A DNA stretch of 64,000 nucleotides, from the NCBI RefSeq assembly GCF_012935695.1, contig NZ_CP052859.1:2955001-3019000 (forward strand), read 5' to 3'. The notes under the pieces are model-generated. The model did not search any database. It saw only the letters and a list, made by a program, of their open reading frames with translations, and was not told the DNA's origin. Position numbers and translations under genes: made by a program. This document shows positions 11,467-21,255 of this stretch, in pieces (position 1 is the stretch's first letter; each line of letters starts with the position of its first letter). Source of the stretch: Pseudomonas sp. ADAK18. GTDB lineage: Bacteria; Pseudomonadota; Gammaproteobacteria; Pseudomonadales; Pseudomonadaceae.

Positions 11467-14004
11467 ATGAACGGAACACCCACCGGCAGCGAGGCCGCAG
11501 CACTGATTGCGCTGCTGGACTGGGCGCAAAGCCCCCTCGGTGATGCTATTGACTGGCCACAAAGCCTGCGCACATCGGTCGACATCGTCATCCACTCGCC
11601 CATGCCGATGCTGTTGTTGTGGGGCACCCAACTCACGCAGATCTACAACGACGGCTTCGCCCGGCTGGTCGGCAACAAGCACCCTCAGGCCTTCGGCCAG
11701 CCGGTGGACCTGATCTGGCCGGAGATGAAAAGCTTCACCGACCCGATCTACAGCGCCGTGCTGAGCGGCCAGGTGCGCACGTTCAACGAGCAGCGCTTCG
11801 TCCTGCAACGTCATGGCCGCGACACCGAGATCTGGCTGGACCTGACCTACAGCCCGATTCGTGACGAGCACGGTGCGGTCGCCGGAATCCTGGCCACCGC
11901 CATCGAGACCAACGAGCGCCGCCGGGTCGCCCTGGAACTGCAACAACGCTCCGAACAGAGCCTCAAGGCCCAGCACAACACCGAGCAACGCTTGCAACTG
12001 GCCCTGGCCGCCACCGACGCCGTGGGCACCTGGGACTGGGACATCGGCGAAGACCGCTTTATTGCCGACGCCCATTTTGCCCATCTGCACGGTGTCGACG
12101 CCTGTGACGCCGGCCTGCTACCCATCAGCGCGTACCTGCAAGGTGTACACCCCGAAGACCGGGGCATGGTCACCCGCAGCATCAAGCATTGCATCACCCA
12201 CGGCACCGAATACGCCGAGGAATATCGCCTGCTGCAAGCCGACGGCCAGGTGCGCTGGGTGTTTGCCCGGGGGCGCTGCTACAAGAATCACCATGGGCGC
12301 CCAGCGCGTTTTCTCGGCGCCGCCCTGGACCTCACCGAACGCAAACACACCGAGCAGGCCCTGCGCCAAAGCCAGACCGAGCTGCAACTGATCATCAACG
12401 CCATGCCGGTGCTGATCGGCTACGTCGACCACGAGCAGCGCTTTCGCCTGAACAACAGCGCCTACCTGGACTGGTACGGCATGACCCCGCAGGAGCTCTA
12501 CGGCAAGACCATTCTCGAAGTGGTGGGCGAAGAGGTCTACGCCGGACGCGTCGACAAGATCGACTCCGCCCTGAAGGGCAAGGCTTGCAGTTTTGTCACC
12601 GTCACCCCCCATCGTGATGGCCGGCCACGGCAGGCCTTGATGAAGTACTTGCCGCGCTTCAGCAGTGACGGCTCGGTCAACGGTTTCTACATTTTTGTGA
12701 TCGATGAGACCGAGCGCAAGCTGACCGAAGAAGCGCTGCGCCACCTCAACGAAAACCTCGAAGAACGGGTCGACCAGCGTACCCAGGCGCTGGCCGAAGC
12801 CAACCAGCGCCTGCAAAACGAGATGTTCGAACGCGAGCGTGCCGAAGATGCCTTGCGCCATGCACAGAAGATGGAAGCAGTCGGCCAACTCACCGGCGGC
12901 ATCGCCCACGACTTCAACAACATGCTCACCGGGATCATCGGCAGCCTGGACCTGATGCAACGCTATATCGCGGCCGGGCGCAGTGCGGAAATCGGCCGGT
13001 TCACCGACGCTGCCGTGTCCTCCGCCCACCGTGCGGCGGCACTGACCCACCGCCTGCTGGCCTTCTCCCGGCGCCAGTCCCTGGACCGCAGGCCTCTGGA
13101 CCCCAACCAACTGGTCACCTCCCTGGAAGAGCTGTTTCGCCGCACCAAGGGCGCCCATATCGAACTCAAGGTGCAACTGGGCAACGATATCTGGCCAGTG
13201 AACACCGACGCCAGCCAACTGGAAAACGCCCTGCTCAACCTGGTGATCAACGCCCGTGACGCCATGCCCGACGGCGGTGAGCTGCGCATCGAGACTGCCA
13301 ACAGTTACCTCAACGACACTGACATCAACACCCTCGAACCGGTCAAGGCCGGTGACTACGTGATGCTCGGCGTCTGCGACAACGGTGCCGGCATGAGCCC
13401 GTCGGTCCTGGCCAAGGCCTTCGACCCGTTCTTTACCACCAAGCCGATTGGCCAGGGCACCGGACTTGGCCTGTCGATGATTTACGGTTTTGCCCAACAG
13501 TCCGGCGGCCATGTGACCATCCAAAGCACCCCGGGCGAGGGTACCTGCGTGCGCCTGTACCTGCCGCGCCTGCATGGCACCGCCCTGGAAACCAGCGAAC
13601 CCGAGAGCCTTGGGACAGCGCCAGTGGCCCTGGCTGGAGAAGCCGTGGTGGTGGTCGAAGACGACGAGGCCGTGCGGATGCTGGTGGTCAACGTGCTGGA
13701 TGAATTGGGCTACACCGCACACCAGGCCGTCGATGCCCGAGCCGCCCTGCCGTTGCTTGAGTCCGACCTGCGGGTGGACCTGCTGGTGACCGATGTCGGC
13801 CTGCCGGGCATGAATGGCCGGCAACTGGCGGAAATCGCCCGCCAATATCGCCCCGGGCTCAAGGTGCTGTTCATGACCGGCTATGCCGAGAAAGCCGCCG
13901 AGCGCCAGGGCTTCCTGGAGGAAGGTATGGACATGGTGGCCAAGCCGTTTTCGATTGACCTGCTGGCCAATAAAATCCGCAGCATGATCAGCGTCGATCA
14001 ATGA
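11467..14004 (+). CDS. PAS-domain hybrid sensor histidine kinase
   Basis: Protein of 845 residues with no clear membrane segment, so probably cytoplasmic. In order: an N-terminal PAS-like region (about 20-150), a second PAS with PAC (about 175-290), a third PAS (about 305-415), a coiled-coil linker, a HisKA domain with phospho-acceptor His481 in [11 protein letters not shown], an HATPase domain (N-box [13 protein letters not shown]) and a C-terminal receiver domain with phospho-acceptor Asp776 in VTDVGLPG. It should autophosphorylate and pass phosphate to its own receiver. No separate response regulator is adjacent, so the output partner is unknown. It overlaps no neighbour and is followed closely by ppiC. 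Confidence 0.9.
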   Translation: MNGTPTGSEAAALIALLDWAQSPLGDAIDWPQSLRTSVDIVIHSPMPMLLLWGTQLTQIYNDGFARLVGNKHPQAFGQPVDLIWPEMKSFTDPIYSAVLSGQVRTFNEQRFVLQRHGRDTEIWLDLTYSPIRDEHGAVAGILATAIETNERRRVALELQQRSEQSLKAQHNTEQRLQLALAATDAVGTWDWDIGEDRFIADAHFAHLHGVDACDAGLLPISAYLQGVHPEDRGMVTRSIKHCITHGTEYAEEYRLLQADGQVRWVFARGRCYKNHHGRPARFLGAALDLTERKHTEQALRQSQTELQLIINAMPVLIGYVDHEQRFRLNNSAYLDWYGMTPQELYGKTILEVVGEEVYAGRVDKIDSALKGKACSFVTVTPHRDGRPRQALMKYLPRFSSDGSVNGFYIFVIDETERKLTEEALRHLNENLEERVDQRTQALAEANQRLQNEMFERERAEDALRHAQKMEAVGQLTGGIAHDFNNMLTGIIGSLDLMQRYIAAGRSAEIGRFTDAAVSSAHRAAALTHRLLAFSRRQSLDRRPLDPNQLVTSLEELFRRTKGAHIELKVQLGNDIWPVNTDASQLENALLNLVINARDAMPDGGELRIETANSYLNDTDINTLEPVKAGDYVMLGVCDNGAGMSPSVLAKAFDPFFTTKPIGQGTGLGLSMIYGFAQQSGGHVTIQSTPGEGTCVRLYLPRLHGTALETSEPESLGTAPVALAGEAVVVVEDDEAVRMLVVNVLDELGYTAHQAVDARAALPLLESDLRVDLLVTDVGLPGMNGRQLAEIARQYRPGLKVLFMTGYAEKAAERQGFLEEGMDMVAKPFSIDLLANKIRSMISVDQ

Positions 14005-14057
14005 GTTCAGGCATAATCGCGCGCCCTTACGTTCGACCGTTGCAAGGTAACCGCCTA

Positions 14058-14333
14058 ATGAAAGCCCAAGCCCGCCATATCCTGGTGAAAACCAGCGAAG
14101 AAGCCGAACAGCTCAAGCAACGCATTGCCAAGGGCGAGGCGTTTGATGTGCTGGCCAAGAAGTACTCCACCTGCCCGTCCGGCAAGCGCGGCGGTGATTT
14201 GGGTGAAGTACGGCCAGGGCAGATGGTGGGCGTGATTGATGCAGTGATCTTCAAAAAGCCCGTGAAGGTGGTGCATGGGCCAATCAAGAGCAAATTCGGT
14301 TATCACCTGGTGCAGGTGTTCTACCGGGATTGA
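14058..14333 (+). CDS. ppiC: PpiC-type parvulin peptidyl-prolyl cis-trans isomerase
   Basis: Single-domain parvulin of 91 residues, the usual length of PpiC. It lacks a signal peptide, so it acts in the cytoplasm. It starts MKAQARHILVKTSEEAEQL and contains the parvulin pattern ARHILV, CPSGKRGGDLG and SKFGYHLVQV. The ATG at 14058 was chosen because the family begins there; in-frame codons back to 14001 overlap the kinase gene. The ribosome site AAGG lies about 10 bases upstream. Confidence 0.93.
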   Translation: MKAQARHILVKTSEEAEQLKQRIAKGEAFDVLAKKYSTCPSGKRGGDLGEVRPGQMVGVIDAVIFKKPVKVVHGPIKSKFGYHLVQVFYRD

Positions 14334-14341
14334 TCATTTTT

Positions 14342-14473
14342 TGTGGCGAGCGGGCTTGCCCGCGTTGGGCTGCGCAGCAGCCCCAATAGGATCGCTGAGT
14401 TTCTTCAGATAGACCGAGGCGGCAGGTTTTAGGGCCGCTTCGCAGCCCAACGCGGGCAAGCCCGCTCGCCACA
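14342..14473. repeat. REPIN-type repeat, TGTGGCGAGCGGGCTTGCC class
   Basis: Long inverted repeat with arms of about 33 bases, outer core TGTGGCGAGCGGGCTTGCCC, and an inner GTTGGGCTGCG part. The outer core differs from the TGTGGGAGC class used elsewhere. It lies between convergent ppiC and kdgK and ends 13 bases from the kdgK stop. Confidence 0.85.
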
Positions 14474-14486
14474 AGGGGAAGTCAAT

Positions 14487-15395
14487 CTAGATTCGGGGAA
14501 TCAAGGCGCCCGGCACCTGAATCACTTGACTGGCCAGCCGATGCCCGGCCAATGCCGCCTGCTCCGGTACGCCGCCCTTGAGCCGACTGGCCAGATACGC
14601 CGCACTGAACGAATCCCCCGCCGCCGTGGTATCGACCACCTTCTCGACCACCCGCGCCGGCACGGCAAAACGCTCGCCCTTACAGCGAATCAGGCAGTCA
14701 TCCGCCCCACGCTTGAGCACCACCTCGGCGATCTCGGGATACGCCGCGAACACCTGCTCACTGTCTGCAAAACCAAACAACGCTCGCTCGTCATCTTCGG
14801 TCAGCAAGGCGATATCCACCTGCGCCAGGACCTTGTGATAAGCCGCACGCGCCGCATCGACACTGGCCCACAAGCGCGGACGATAGTTGTTGTCGAACAC
14901 TACCTTGCCGCCCCGCTTGCGAGTTTCGATCAGGGTTTCCAACAAACGCTCGCGCCCCACCTCGCCCAGCACGGCCAGGGTAATACCGCTGAAATACAGC
15001 ACGTCATAAGCCGGTAACGCCGCCAGGATCGGTTCCGCTGCCGGGGTCGTGAAGCAATCGCGCACGGCCGCTTCGTTGCGCCAGTAGAGGAATTTGCGCT
15101 CACCCTGGGCGTCGGTCTGGATGCAATACAAGCCCGGCAAACGCCCCGGCAGACGCTGCACCATACCCAAACCCAGGCCTTCCTCGGCCCATTGCTTGCA
15201 CATGGCATCGCTGAAGCTGTCATCGCCTAACGCTGTGACGTAATCCACGCTCGGGCCTTCACCCAGCTCGCGACGCAGGTACACCGCGGCGTTCAGGGTG
15301 TCGCCACCGAAGCTCTGTTGCAGGCTGCCATCGGCACGGTGTTGCAGTTCGATCATGCATTCGCCGATCAGGGCGATGCGCAGAGGTGTATTCAT
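14487..15395 (-). CDS. kdgK: 2-keto-3-deoxygluconate kinase (PfkB family)
   Basis: Sugar kinase of 302 residues that phosphorylates 2-keto-3-deoxy-D-gluconate to KDPG, feeding the Entner-Doudoroff pathway. PfkB features are visible: the N-terminal GGDTLNAAVYL signature and the C-terminal DTTAAGDSFSAAYL motif with the catalytic Asp. It lies downstream of the PLP-dependent deaminase on the same strand with a REP element between them. This suggests the deaminase yields ketodeoxygluconate, for example from D-glucosaminate. The kinase assignment is secure; the pathway link is inference. Confidence 0.88.
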   Translation of the reverse strand: MNTPLRIALIGECMIELQHRADGSLQQSFGGDTLNAAVYLRRELGEGPSVDYVTALGDDSFSDAMCKQWAEEGLGLGMVQRLPGRLPGLYCIQTDAQGERKFLYWRNEAAVRDCFTTPAAEPILAALPAYDVLYFSGITLAVLGEVGRERLLETLIETRKRGGKVVFDNNYRPRLWASVDAARAAYHKVLAQVDIALLTEDDERALFGFADSEQVFAAYPEIAEVVLKRGADDCLIRCKGERFAVPARVVEKVVDTTAAGDSFSAAYLASRLKGGVPEQAALAGHRLASQVIQVPGALIPRI

Positions 15396-15427
15396 GCAGG
15401 AAACTCTCGTGGTGTGCTTGAGGGCCT

Positions 15428-15493
15428 CATCGCAGGCAAGCCAGCTCCCACATGGGATTGCATTCCACTGTGGGAGCCGGCTTGCCTGCGATG
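15428..15493. repeat. REP pair in inverted, tail-to-tail order
   Basis: CATCGCAGGCAAGCC at 15428 and its complement ending at 15493 bracket a short centre, so the TGTGGGAGC ends face inward. In the copies at 29986 and 32061 they face outward. It lies in the 111-base gap between kdgK and the deaminase gene. Confidence 0.75.
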
Positions 15494-15506
15494 GGCGCGG
15501 CTCGGT

Positions 15507-16715
15507 CTAGAAGCAGGTATGCAGGCTTTCGACCACCTGCAACTGCTCATCCACCAGGCAGCCTACCTGCCACTTGTCGAAGGTCAGGCACGGATGGGAG
15601 GTGCCGAAGGAGATAATGTCGCCAATCTTCAGCTCAACCCCCGGTGCCACGGTCATGAACGCATGCTGGTCCATCACCGCCGTGACCTTGCATGCACTCA
15701 CGTCCTCGCCAACGGCGGGCAGCACACCGGCCTTGTAACGCCGCAGCGGCACCGGCAAACCGGCGTCATAAGCCACGTCGCGTTTGCCCAGGGCGATGAC
15801 CGCAAAACCCGGCTCCGGCATGGATTGCACATGGGCCCAGACTTCCAGGGCCGGGCGCAGGCCTTCGTTGAGGTCGCTGCGACGGTCGAGCACGCAGCAT
15901 TGCGCCTCTTTGTAGATGCCGTGGTCATGGGCCACGTAGCTGCCAGGACGCAGAACACTGAGGAAACGGCCAGCGGCGTTCTGGGTTTCAAAGGATTCGG
16001 CGATCAGGTCGTACCAGGCCGAGCCCGAGGCGGTGATGATCGGCTTGCCGAGGTCAAAGGCGCCACTGTTTTGCAGGTCCACCGCCAGGCGTACCAGGCT
16101 GGCGGCGAACTCACGGATGCCGCTGACGGCGTGGTCGCCATGGATCACACCTTCGTAACCTTCAATCCCGGTCAGGGCCAGCGCCGGCTGGGCCTTGATC
16201 GCCTTGGCCAGGGCCAATACTTCCTGCTCGCTGCGGCACCCGCAACGGCCGCCGACCACGCCGTACTCGATCATCACGTTCAAGCGCAGGCCACGGGCGG
16301 CGAAGAACGCGCCCAGGTCGGCGACGTTGTCCGGGTGGTCGACCATGCAGTGGAAGTCGAAATCCGGGTCGACCAGCAAGTCGGCGATCAGCGCCATGTT
16401 CGGCGCGCCCACCAGTTGGTTGGCCATCAGCACCCGGCGTACGCCACCGGCATACGCGGCGCGAGTCTGCACCGCAGTGGCCAGGGTGATGCCCCAGGCG
16501 CCCCGCTCCAACTGACGCTGGAACAACGCCGGCATCATGCTGGTCTTGCCGTGGGGCGCCAGTTGCGCGCCGCTGTTGCTGACGAATGCCTGCATCCAGC
16601 GGATGTTGTGTTCCAGGGCCTCGCGGTGCAGCACCAGGGCAGGCAGGCTGACGTCACGGACCAGATGAGCACCGACTTGGGCGGCGCCTTTTTCAACGGC
16701 ATTGAGGGCAGACAT
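15507..16715 (-). CDS. Fold-III PLP-dependent amino acid deaminase/dehydratase (DSD1-like), candidate D-glucosaminate dehydratase
   Basis: Protein of 402 residues with an alanine-racemase-type N-terminal barrel and the D-serine-dehydratase-like C-terminal domain. PLP lysine Lys57 lies in LAPHGKTSM, and the metal pair His374 and Cys376 lies in GTSHPCLTFDKW. The family eliminates water from, or cleaves, D-hydroxy amino acids and needs Zn or Mn. Neighbours are an IclR regulator (17 bases upstream), RidA, a polar amino acid ABC transporter and kdgK. A dehydratase turning D-glucosaminate into ketodeoxygluconate plus ammonia would link all of these. D-serine or D-threonine remain alternative substrates. 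Confidence 0.8.
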   Translation of the reverse strand: MSALNAVEKGAAQVGAHLVRDVSLPALVLHREALEHNIRWMQAFVSNSGAQLAPHGKTSMMPALFQRQLERGAWGITLATAVQTRAAYAGGVRRVLMANQLVGAPNMALIADLLVDPDFDFHCMVDHPDNVADLGAFFAARGLRLNVMIEYGVVGGRCGCRSEQEVLALAKAIKAQPALALTGIEGYEGVIHGDHAVSGIREFAASLVRLAVDLQNSGAFDLGKPIITASGSAWYDLIAESFETQNAAGRFLSVLRPGSYVAHDHGIYKEAQCCVLDRRSDLNEGLRPALEVWAHVQSMPEPGFAVIALGKRDVAYDAGLPVPLRRYKAGVLPAVGEDVSACKVTAVMDQHAFMTVAPGVELKIGDIISFGTSHPCLTFDKWQVGCLVDEQLQVVESLHTCF

Positions 16716-16732
16716 GGGGATACTCCAATTCG

Positions 16733-17497
16733 CTATTCGTTGATGCGACGGGCCAGGTTGTTGGCGCTTTCAGTCAGCACCCGGCGGTAGTCGTTGTAGT
16801 TTTTCCGCGCATCGTCCCGTGGGGCAACGATGCACAGGGTCGCAATGCTGATGCCTTGCGCGTTCCGTACCGGGGCGGCAAAACAATGGGTGAAGGTGTC
16901 GGCCACGCTGTCGAAGGAGAAGAATCCATCGAGGGTGGCCTGGCGGATTTGCCCGAGGAAGGTCTCCAGAGGCAAGCGCTGACCGTCCGGCAGGATGAAG
17001 TCGTCGTGGTCGATCAGGTCGATGATCTGCTGGTCACTCAGGTGCCCCAGCAACAGGCGGCCGGAAGCGGTCCAGGGGATGGGTGCGTTCTCGCCGATAT
17101 CGGAGGAAATACGAAAATGCCGCTCGCCCTCACGCATCAGCGCCACCGTGTATTTGCGGCCGTTGAGCAGGCACATCTGCGCGGTTTCGTGGGTCTGGCT
17201 GACGATCTCCTGCAAGGCGTGGTCAGCCTCGCGGGTCAGGTCAAAATGGCGCAAGTGCGCCTGGCCGAGGAAGTACAACTGGCGGCCGAGGTAGACGTGG
17301 CCGTCCTTGCCCACGGTCTCGAGAATCCGCCGCTCCAGCAAGGAAGCCACCAGCTCGTAGACCGTGGATTTCGGGCTGCCGATACCGCTGGCGATATCAT
17401 TTGGACGCAGGGGCTGGCCGACTTCCTTGAGGAAATCGAGGATATCGAACGCCCGGTCCAGACCTTTGGCGCGGCGTTTGATGGTGTCTTCGGTCAT
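16733..17497 (-). CDS. IclR-family transcriptional regulator
   Basis: DNA-binding regulator of 254 residues: winged helix (about 10-75, RPNDIASGIGSPKSTVYELV) and an IclR effector-binding domain (about 90-250). It lies 17 bases upstream of the deaminase gene on the same strand, so the two are likely cotranscribed and the regulator probably controls the surrounding catabolic cluster. The effector may be the amino sugar acid or ketodeoxygluconate, by analogy with KdgR-type IclR proteins. This last point is inference. Confidence 0.87.
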   Translation of the reverse strand: MTEDTIKRRAKGLDRAFDILDFLKEVGQPLRPNDIASGIGSPKSTVYELVASLLERRILETVGKDGHVYLGRQLYFLGQAHLRHFDLTREADHALQEIVSQTHETAQMCLLNGRKYTVALMREGERHFRISSDIGENAPIPWTASGRLLLGHLSDQQIIDLIDHDDFILPDGQRLPLETFLGQIRQATLDGFFSFDSVADTFTHCFAAPVRNAQGISIATLCIVAPRDDARKNYNDYRRVLTESANNLARRINE

Positions 17498-17524
17498 GGC
17501 AGTCTTCGTAGGTAAATGAGGTCC

Positions 17525-17632
17525 ATGTGGGAGCTGTCGAGCTTTAGCGAGGCTGCGATGGGATCACCTCGGTGTCCTGTCAGACCGCAGCGCCTGCATC
17601 GCAGCCTCGCCGAGGCTCGACAACTCCCACAT
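17525..17632. repeat. Composite REPIN-type repeat
   Basis: Inverted repeat with outer arms ATGTGGGAGCTGTCGAGC and inner GCGAGGCTGCGATG. The outer core belongs to the TGTGGGAGC class and the inner part to the CGAGGCTGCG class seen at 45849, so this copy looks like a hybrid. It separates ridA from the IclR gene. Confidence 0.8.
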
Positions 17633-17657
17633 TGGATTGGGCTCTAGCTTGGGGCAT

Positions 17658-18047
17658 TTAGCCTTTTTTCTTATAAGCCACGCAATCAATCTCAACCTTG
17701 CAATCAACCATCATGTTCGCTTGCACACAGGCCCGTGCTGGCGCGTGTTCAGGGCTGAAGTACTCGCCGAACACCTTGTTGAAGCTCCAGAAATCCCGTG
17801 GGTCTTCCAGCCATACGCCAACCCGCACGACATCTTCGATCGCATAGCCGGCTTCTTCCAGAATGGCGACCACATTGCGCATGGTCTGGCGGGTCTGCTC
17901 GACGATCCCGCCCTGGATGATTTCGCCATCCACCGCCGGCACCTGGCCCGACACGTACAACCAGCCATCCGCTTCCACGGCACGGGCGAAAGGACGAGGC
18001 TGACCGCCGCCGGCGGTGCTGCCGGTGCCGTAACGAGTAATGCTCAT
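17658..18047 (-). CDS. RidA-family reactive enamine/imine deaminase
   Basis: Small cytoplasmic protein of 129 residues of the RidA/YjgF family, which hydrolyses 2-aminoacrylate-type enamines and imines released by PLP dehydratases. The family pattern is present: GWLYVSGQVPAVDGEII, an EEAGYAIEDVVRVGVWLED stretch, and the conserved Arg in PARACVQANMM. It is 15 bases downstream of the ABC ATPase gene, so probably in the transporter operon. Pairing with the deaminase gene is chemically sensible because that enzyme releases an enamine intermediate. Confidence 0.87.
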   Translation of the reverse strand: MSITRYGTGSTAGGGQPRPFARAVEADGWLYVSGQVPAVDGEIIQGGIVEQTRQTMRNVVAILEEAGYAIEDVVRVGVWLEDPRDFWSFNKVFGEYFSPEHAPARACVQANMMVDCKVEIDCVAYKKKG

Positions 18048-18062
18048 AGTGGTTCTCCTTGA

Positions 18063-18848
18063 TTAAAAACGAATATTTTTCAGAAATTCCGCCAACCGCG
18101 GCGACTGTGGGCGTTCAAAAATGTCTTTCGGTGGCCCCTGCTCTTCAATACGGCCCTGGTTCATGAACACGATCTTGTCCGAGACTTCATAGGCAAACCG
18201 CATCTCGTGAGTGACCAGCAACATGGTCATGCCCTCTTCCGCCAGGCCCTTGATCACGCTGAGCACTTCGCCCACCAGTTCCGGGTCCAGCGCCGAGGTC
18301 ACTTCATCGAACAGCATCAAGCTGGGGTTCATGGCAATGGCTCGGGCGATCGCCACGCGCTGTTGCTGACCGCCAGACAACTGACCCGGAAAGTGATTGC
18401 GTCGTTCCAGCAGGCCGACCCGCTCCAGCCATTTTTCCGCCAGCGCCACCGCCTCGTCCTTGCTCATGTTCTTGACCTTGAGCAGGCCCAGAGTGACGTT
18501 CTGCAACGCCGTCAAATGAGGGAACAGGTTGAATTGCTGGAACGCCATGCCAGTCATGGCCCGGTGCCGGGCGATGACTTTTTCCGGGTGGCGCACGCGC
18601 TTGCCGGCAATGTCGCTGTAGCCAATGGACTCGCCATCCAGGGTGATCTGCCCGCCCTGGAACTCTTCCAGCAGGTTGACGCAACGCAACAGCGTGGTCT
18701 TGCCCGAGCCGCTGGAGCCGATTAGCGTGACCACGTTGCCGCGCTGCATCGACAGGTCGACACCCTTGAGCACTTCCACCGGGCCGTATTGTTTACGCAG
18801 GCCGCAGATATTCAGCAGTGGCTGGGTTACAGTGTGAGATTGAGTCAT
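18063..18848 (-). CDS. Polar amino acid ABC transporter ATP-binding protein
   Basis: ATPase of 261 residues of the GlnQ/HisP group, with Walker [11 protein letters not shown]-loop, signature LSGGQQQRV and Walker [13 protein letters not shown]. It overlaps the upstream permease gene by four bases (ATGA). With two permeases and a binding protein it forms a complete polar amino acid uptake system. An amino sugar acid such as D-glucosaminate is possible, judging from neighbouring genes. Confidence 0.9.
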   Translation of the reverse strand: MTQSHTVTQPLLNICGLRKQYGPVEVLKGVDLSMQRGNVVTLIGSSGSGKTTLLRCVNLLEEFQGGQITLDGESIGYSDIAGKRVRHPEKVIARHRAMTGMAFQQFNLFPHLTALQNVTLGLLKVKNMSKDEAVALAEKWLERVGLLERRNHFPGQLSGGQQQRVAIARAIAMNPSLMLFDEVTSALDPELVGEVLSVIKGLAEEGMTMLLVTHEMRFAYEVSDKIVFMNQGRIEEQGPPKDIFERPQSPRLAEFLKNIRF

Positions 18849-19507
18849 GGCAAGGCCACCCGCTTTTCAATGTAGCGCCCGAATAACTCGATGGCGTAGT
18901 TGATGACAAAAAATAGAAAACCGGCGAACAGGTAGAACTCCAGAGTCATGAAGGTCCGGGCGATCACCTGTTGCGTGCTGAGCAGCAATTCGGCCACGCC
19001 AATCACTGACAGCAGGGTTGAGGCCTTGACGATTTCCGTGGACGAGTTGACCCAGGTCGGCAGGATCTGCCGCAGCGCCTGAGGCAGCAGCACATAACCG
19101 AGGGACTGGTAAAACGTCAGGCCGATGGCCTTGCCCGCTTCCAGTTGCCCACGGGGAATAGCCTGCAGGGAACCGCGCACAATCTCCGCGACATGGGAGC
19201 CGCAAAACAGCGTCAGGCCTACAGCACCGGCCTGGAACGCAGTGATCTGCCACCCGAGCGCAGGAAGCATATAAAAGCAGGCCAACACCAGCACAAACAC
19301 CGGCGTACCACGGATCAGGTCGACATATAACCGGAACGGCGCGCGCATCCAGAATTTGCCGTAGGTCAGGATCAACCCGGCCACAATGCCGATCAGGGTG
19401 CCGAAGATAATCGCCAGGGCCGAGACATACACGCTGGCCTGGAACCCCGCCCAGAGGGTTTCCCGGGCGATCCACAACTCATGCAGCCAGCTGGGGGATT
19501 CGTACAT
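18845..19507 (-). CDS. Amino acid ABC transporter permease (second subunit)
   Basis: Inner-membrane permease of 220 residues of the HisM/GlnP type. It has about five membrane segments and the EAA loop [31 protein letters not shown]. It overlaps the ATPase gene by four bases and lies 9 bases after the other permease gene. The two permeases probably form a heterodimer. Confidence 0.9.
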   Translation of the reverse strand: MYESPSWLHELWIARETLWAGFQASVYVSALAIIFGTLIGIVAGLILTYGKFWMRAPFRLYVDLIRGTPVFVLVLACFYMLPALGWQITAFQAGAVGLTLFCGSHVAEIVRGSLQAIPRGQLEAGKAIGLTFYQSLGYVLLPQALRQILPTWVNSSTEIVKASTLLSVIGVAELLLSTQQVIARTFMTLEFYLFAGFLFFVINYAIELFGRYIEKRVALP

Positions 19508-19516
19508 GGGAACTCC

Positions 19517-20179
19517 TTAGCGACGGATCGCCAGACGCTGTTCCAGGTAACGGAGCAGCATGGCGATGAGGTAACAGGCAGCCACATAGAGCGCGGTCGT
19601 CACCAGCCAGGTTTCAATCACCCGGTAGCTTTCGACGTTGATCTTGCGGGCGTAATAGGTCAGCTCCGGCACCGCAATCGCGGCCGCCAGAGAGGTGTCC
19701 TTGAACAGCGAGATGAAGTTGTTCGACAGCGCCGGCAGCACATTGCGCAGCATCACCGGGACGGTGATGTAGGCACGGATGCGCCACTCGCCCAACCCGA
19801 TGGCCAATCCCGCTTCACGCAAGCCCTTGGGAATATTCAACAGCCCGGCACGAAACACTTCGGTCAGATAGGCACCGGCGTACAACGACAGAGTGATAAT
19901 GAACGAGGGGATCTTGTCCAGGCGAATCCCAAGGCTTGGCAAGGCGAAGTAGATCAACAGGATCAGCACCAGGATCGGCGTATTGCGAACCACCGTCACA
20001 TACACCGACGCCAGGATGCGCAACGCACGGTGTTTGGACAGCAGGGCAAACGCTGCCAGCAGGCCAATCACGCAGCCGATGGCGATCGACAGCAACGCCA
20101 GTTGAAGGCCCAGACCGAGCCCCGCCAGCAAGGTGTCGAAATCGCGCCATACGGCGGCAAAGTTCAACTGATAATTCAT
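19517..20179 (-). CDS. Amino acid ABC transporter permease (first subunit)
   Basis: Inner-membrane permease of 220 residues of the HisQ/GlnP type with the loop GLREAGLAIGLGEWRIRAYITVPVMLRNVLP. It follows the binding protein gene after about 52 bases and precedes the second permease by 9 bases. Its length matches the partner subunit exactly. Confidence 0.9.
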   Translation of the reverse strand: MNYQLNFAAVWRDFDTLLAGLGLGLQLALLSIAIGCVIGLLAAFALLSKHRALRILASVYVTVVRNTPILVLILLIYFALPSLGIRLDKIPSFIITLSLYAGAYLTEVFRAGLLNIPKGLREAGLAIGLGEWRIRAYITVPVMLRNVLPALSNNFISLFKDTSLAAAIAVPELTYYARKINVESYRVIETWLVTTALYVAACYLIAMLLRYLEQRLAIRR

Positions 20180-20231
20180 GGTCGGCAGTACCTTGTTCGG
20201 AGCGCCTGCAGCGGCGCCCCGTGCTCACACA

Positions 20232-21080
20232 TCATTTGAATTCGACCGGAAAACCAATCGCCGGCTCTGGCAGGTCCACACCAAACCATTGCTTGAACGA
20301 CGCTTTGTAGGCCGGAAACTCAACGCCAGTCATGGCTTCATGCAGCGCGGTATTGACGAAGTTCAGCCAGTCCTGGTCGCCACGCTTGACAGCACACGCA
20401 TAGGTCTGCGGGCTCCAGGCATAGGTTGGGCTGCGGTAGCGGCCAGGGTTCTGCACCATCAGGTACTTGACCGAAGACTGGTCGGTGGCAGCGGCGTCGG
20501 CACGGCCGGAGTTCACCGCCTGGTACATCAGGTCGACGCTGTCGTACTGGTCGACCTTGGCTTTGGGCAGTGCCTGGTGCACCAGTTCTTCGGCGTAGAC
20601 GTTTTGCAGCACCGCCACAGTGACGCCGTCACCCGCGGCTTGCAGGTCTTCGATTTCCTTGTACTTGCTGTTGGTCGGCAGCAGCAGGCTGACGCCTTCG
20701 CGGTAGTACGGCAGGGTGAACGCCACCTGCTGCGCACGGCTGGCGGTGACGGTGATGAACTGGCAGCTCATGTCGACCTTGTCGGTCAACAGGTTGGGAA
20801 TTCGCGCGTCGGAGGACTGCACCACAAATTCAACTTTGCTGGGGTCATTGAACAGCCCCTTGGCCACAATGCGGCCGATATCAATATCAAAACCTTGCAA
20901 CTTGCCATCCGCTCCCTGGAAGTGCCACGGCGCATTGGTACTGCCTGTACCCACGATCAGGTGCCCACGCTTGAGCACACTGTCGAGCTTGCTGTCCGCC
21001 GCCTGCACTGTGCAGGCGAGGGAAGCCGATGCGGCGAAGAGAAAAACACACGCTTTAAACACGCAAGGTCGGTGATGCAT
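20232..21080 (-). CDS. Amino acid ABC transporter substrate-binding protein
   Basis: Periplasmic binding protein of 282 residues, family 3 (polar amino acids). An N-terminal signal peptide ends near VQAAD (about residue 27), followed by LKRGHLIVGTGSTNAPW and the family signature GFDIDIGRIVAKGL. The ATG at 21080 was chosen because GGAG lies about 9 bases upstream and the signal peptide begins properly there; in-frame codons further upstream overlap a sigma-54 promoter. It is the first gene of the transporter operon. Confidence 0.9.
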   Translation of the reverse strand: MHHRPCVFKACVFLFAASASLACTVQAADSKLDSVLKRGHLIVGTGSTNAPWHFQGADGKLQGFDIDIGRIVAKGLFNDPSKVEFVVQSSDARIPNLLTDKVDMSCQFITVTASRAQQVAFTLPYYREGVSLLLPTNSKYKEIEDLQAAGDGVTVAVLQNVYAEELVHQALPKAKVDQYDSVDLMYQAVNSGRADAAATDQSSVKYLMVQNPGRYRSPTYAWSPQTYACAVKRGDQDWLNFVNTALHEAMTGVEFPAYKASFKQWFGVDLPEPAIGFPVEFK

Positions 21081-21146
21081 GACAAGCACTCCAGGAGTTG
21101 TATATTCCGCTATACCGGAACTTGGTATGTAACAACGGAATAGACA

Positions 21147-21161
21147 GCAGAAAGTGTGCCA
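21147..21161 (-). promoter_or_regulatory. Sigma-54 (-24/-12) promoter of the amino acid transporter operon
   Basis: On the minus strand the sequence reads TGGCACA-CTTT-CTGC, matching the sigma-54 consensus with GG and GC at correct spacing. The -12 GC is 67 bases before the binding-protein start. No sigma-54 activator gene is adjacent, so the activator must be encoded elsewhere. Confidence 0.65.
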
Positions 21162-21255
21162 CAGCACCTGTAGGAAAAATACGTAGCTAGTTAACTCTTT
21201 TAAAATCAGATAGATAAATATTTATGACGAAAACGGAAGCCAGCTTGTAGCTGGA

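Noticed and set aside
12118..14001. A 627-codon open frame on the minus strand
   Set aside because: It is antisense to the hybrid kinase, which has all expected domains.
21081..21167. N-terminal extension of the amino acid binding protein
   Set aside because: It would place a sigma-54 promoter inside the gene and spoil the signal peptide; the ATG at 21080 has its own GGAG site.
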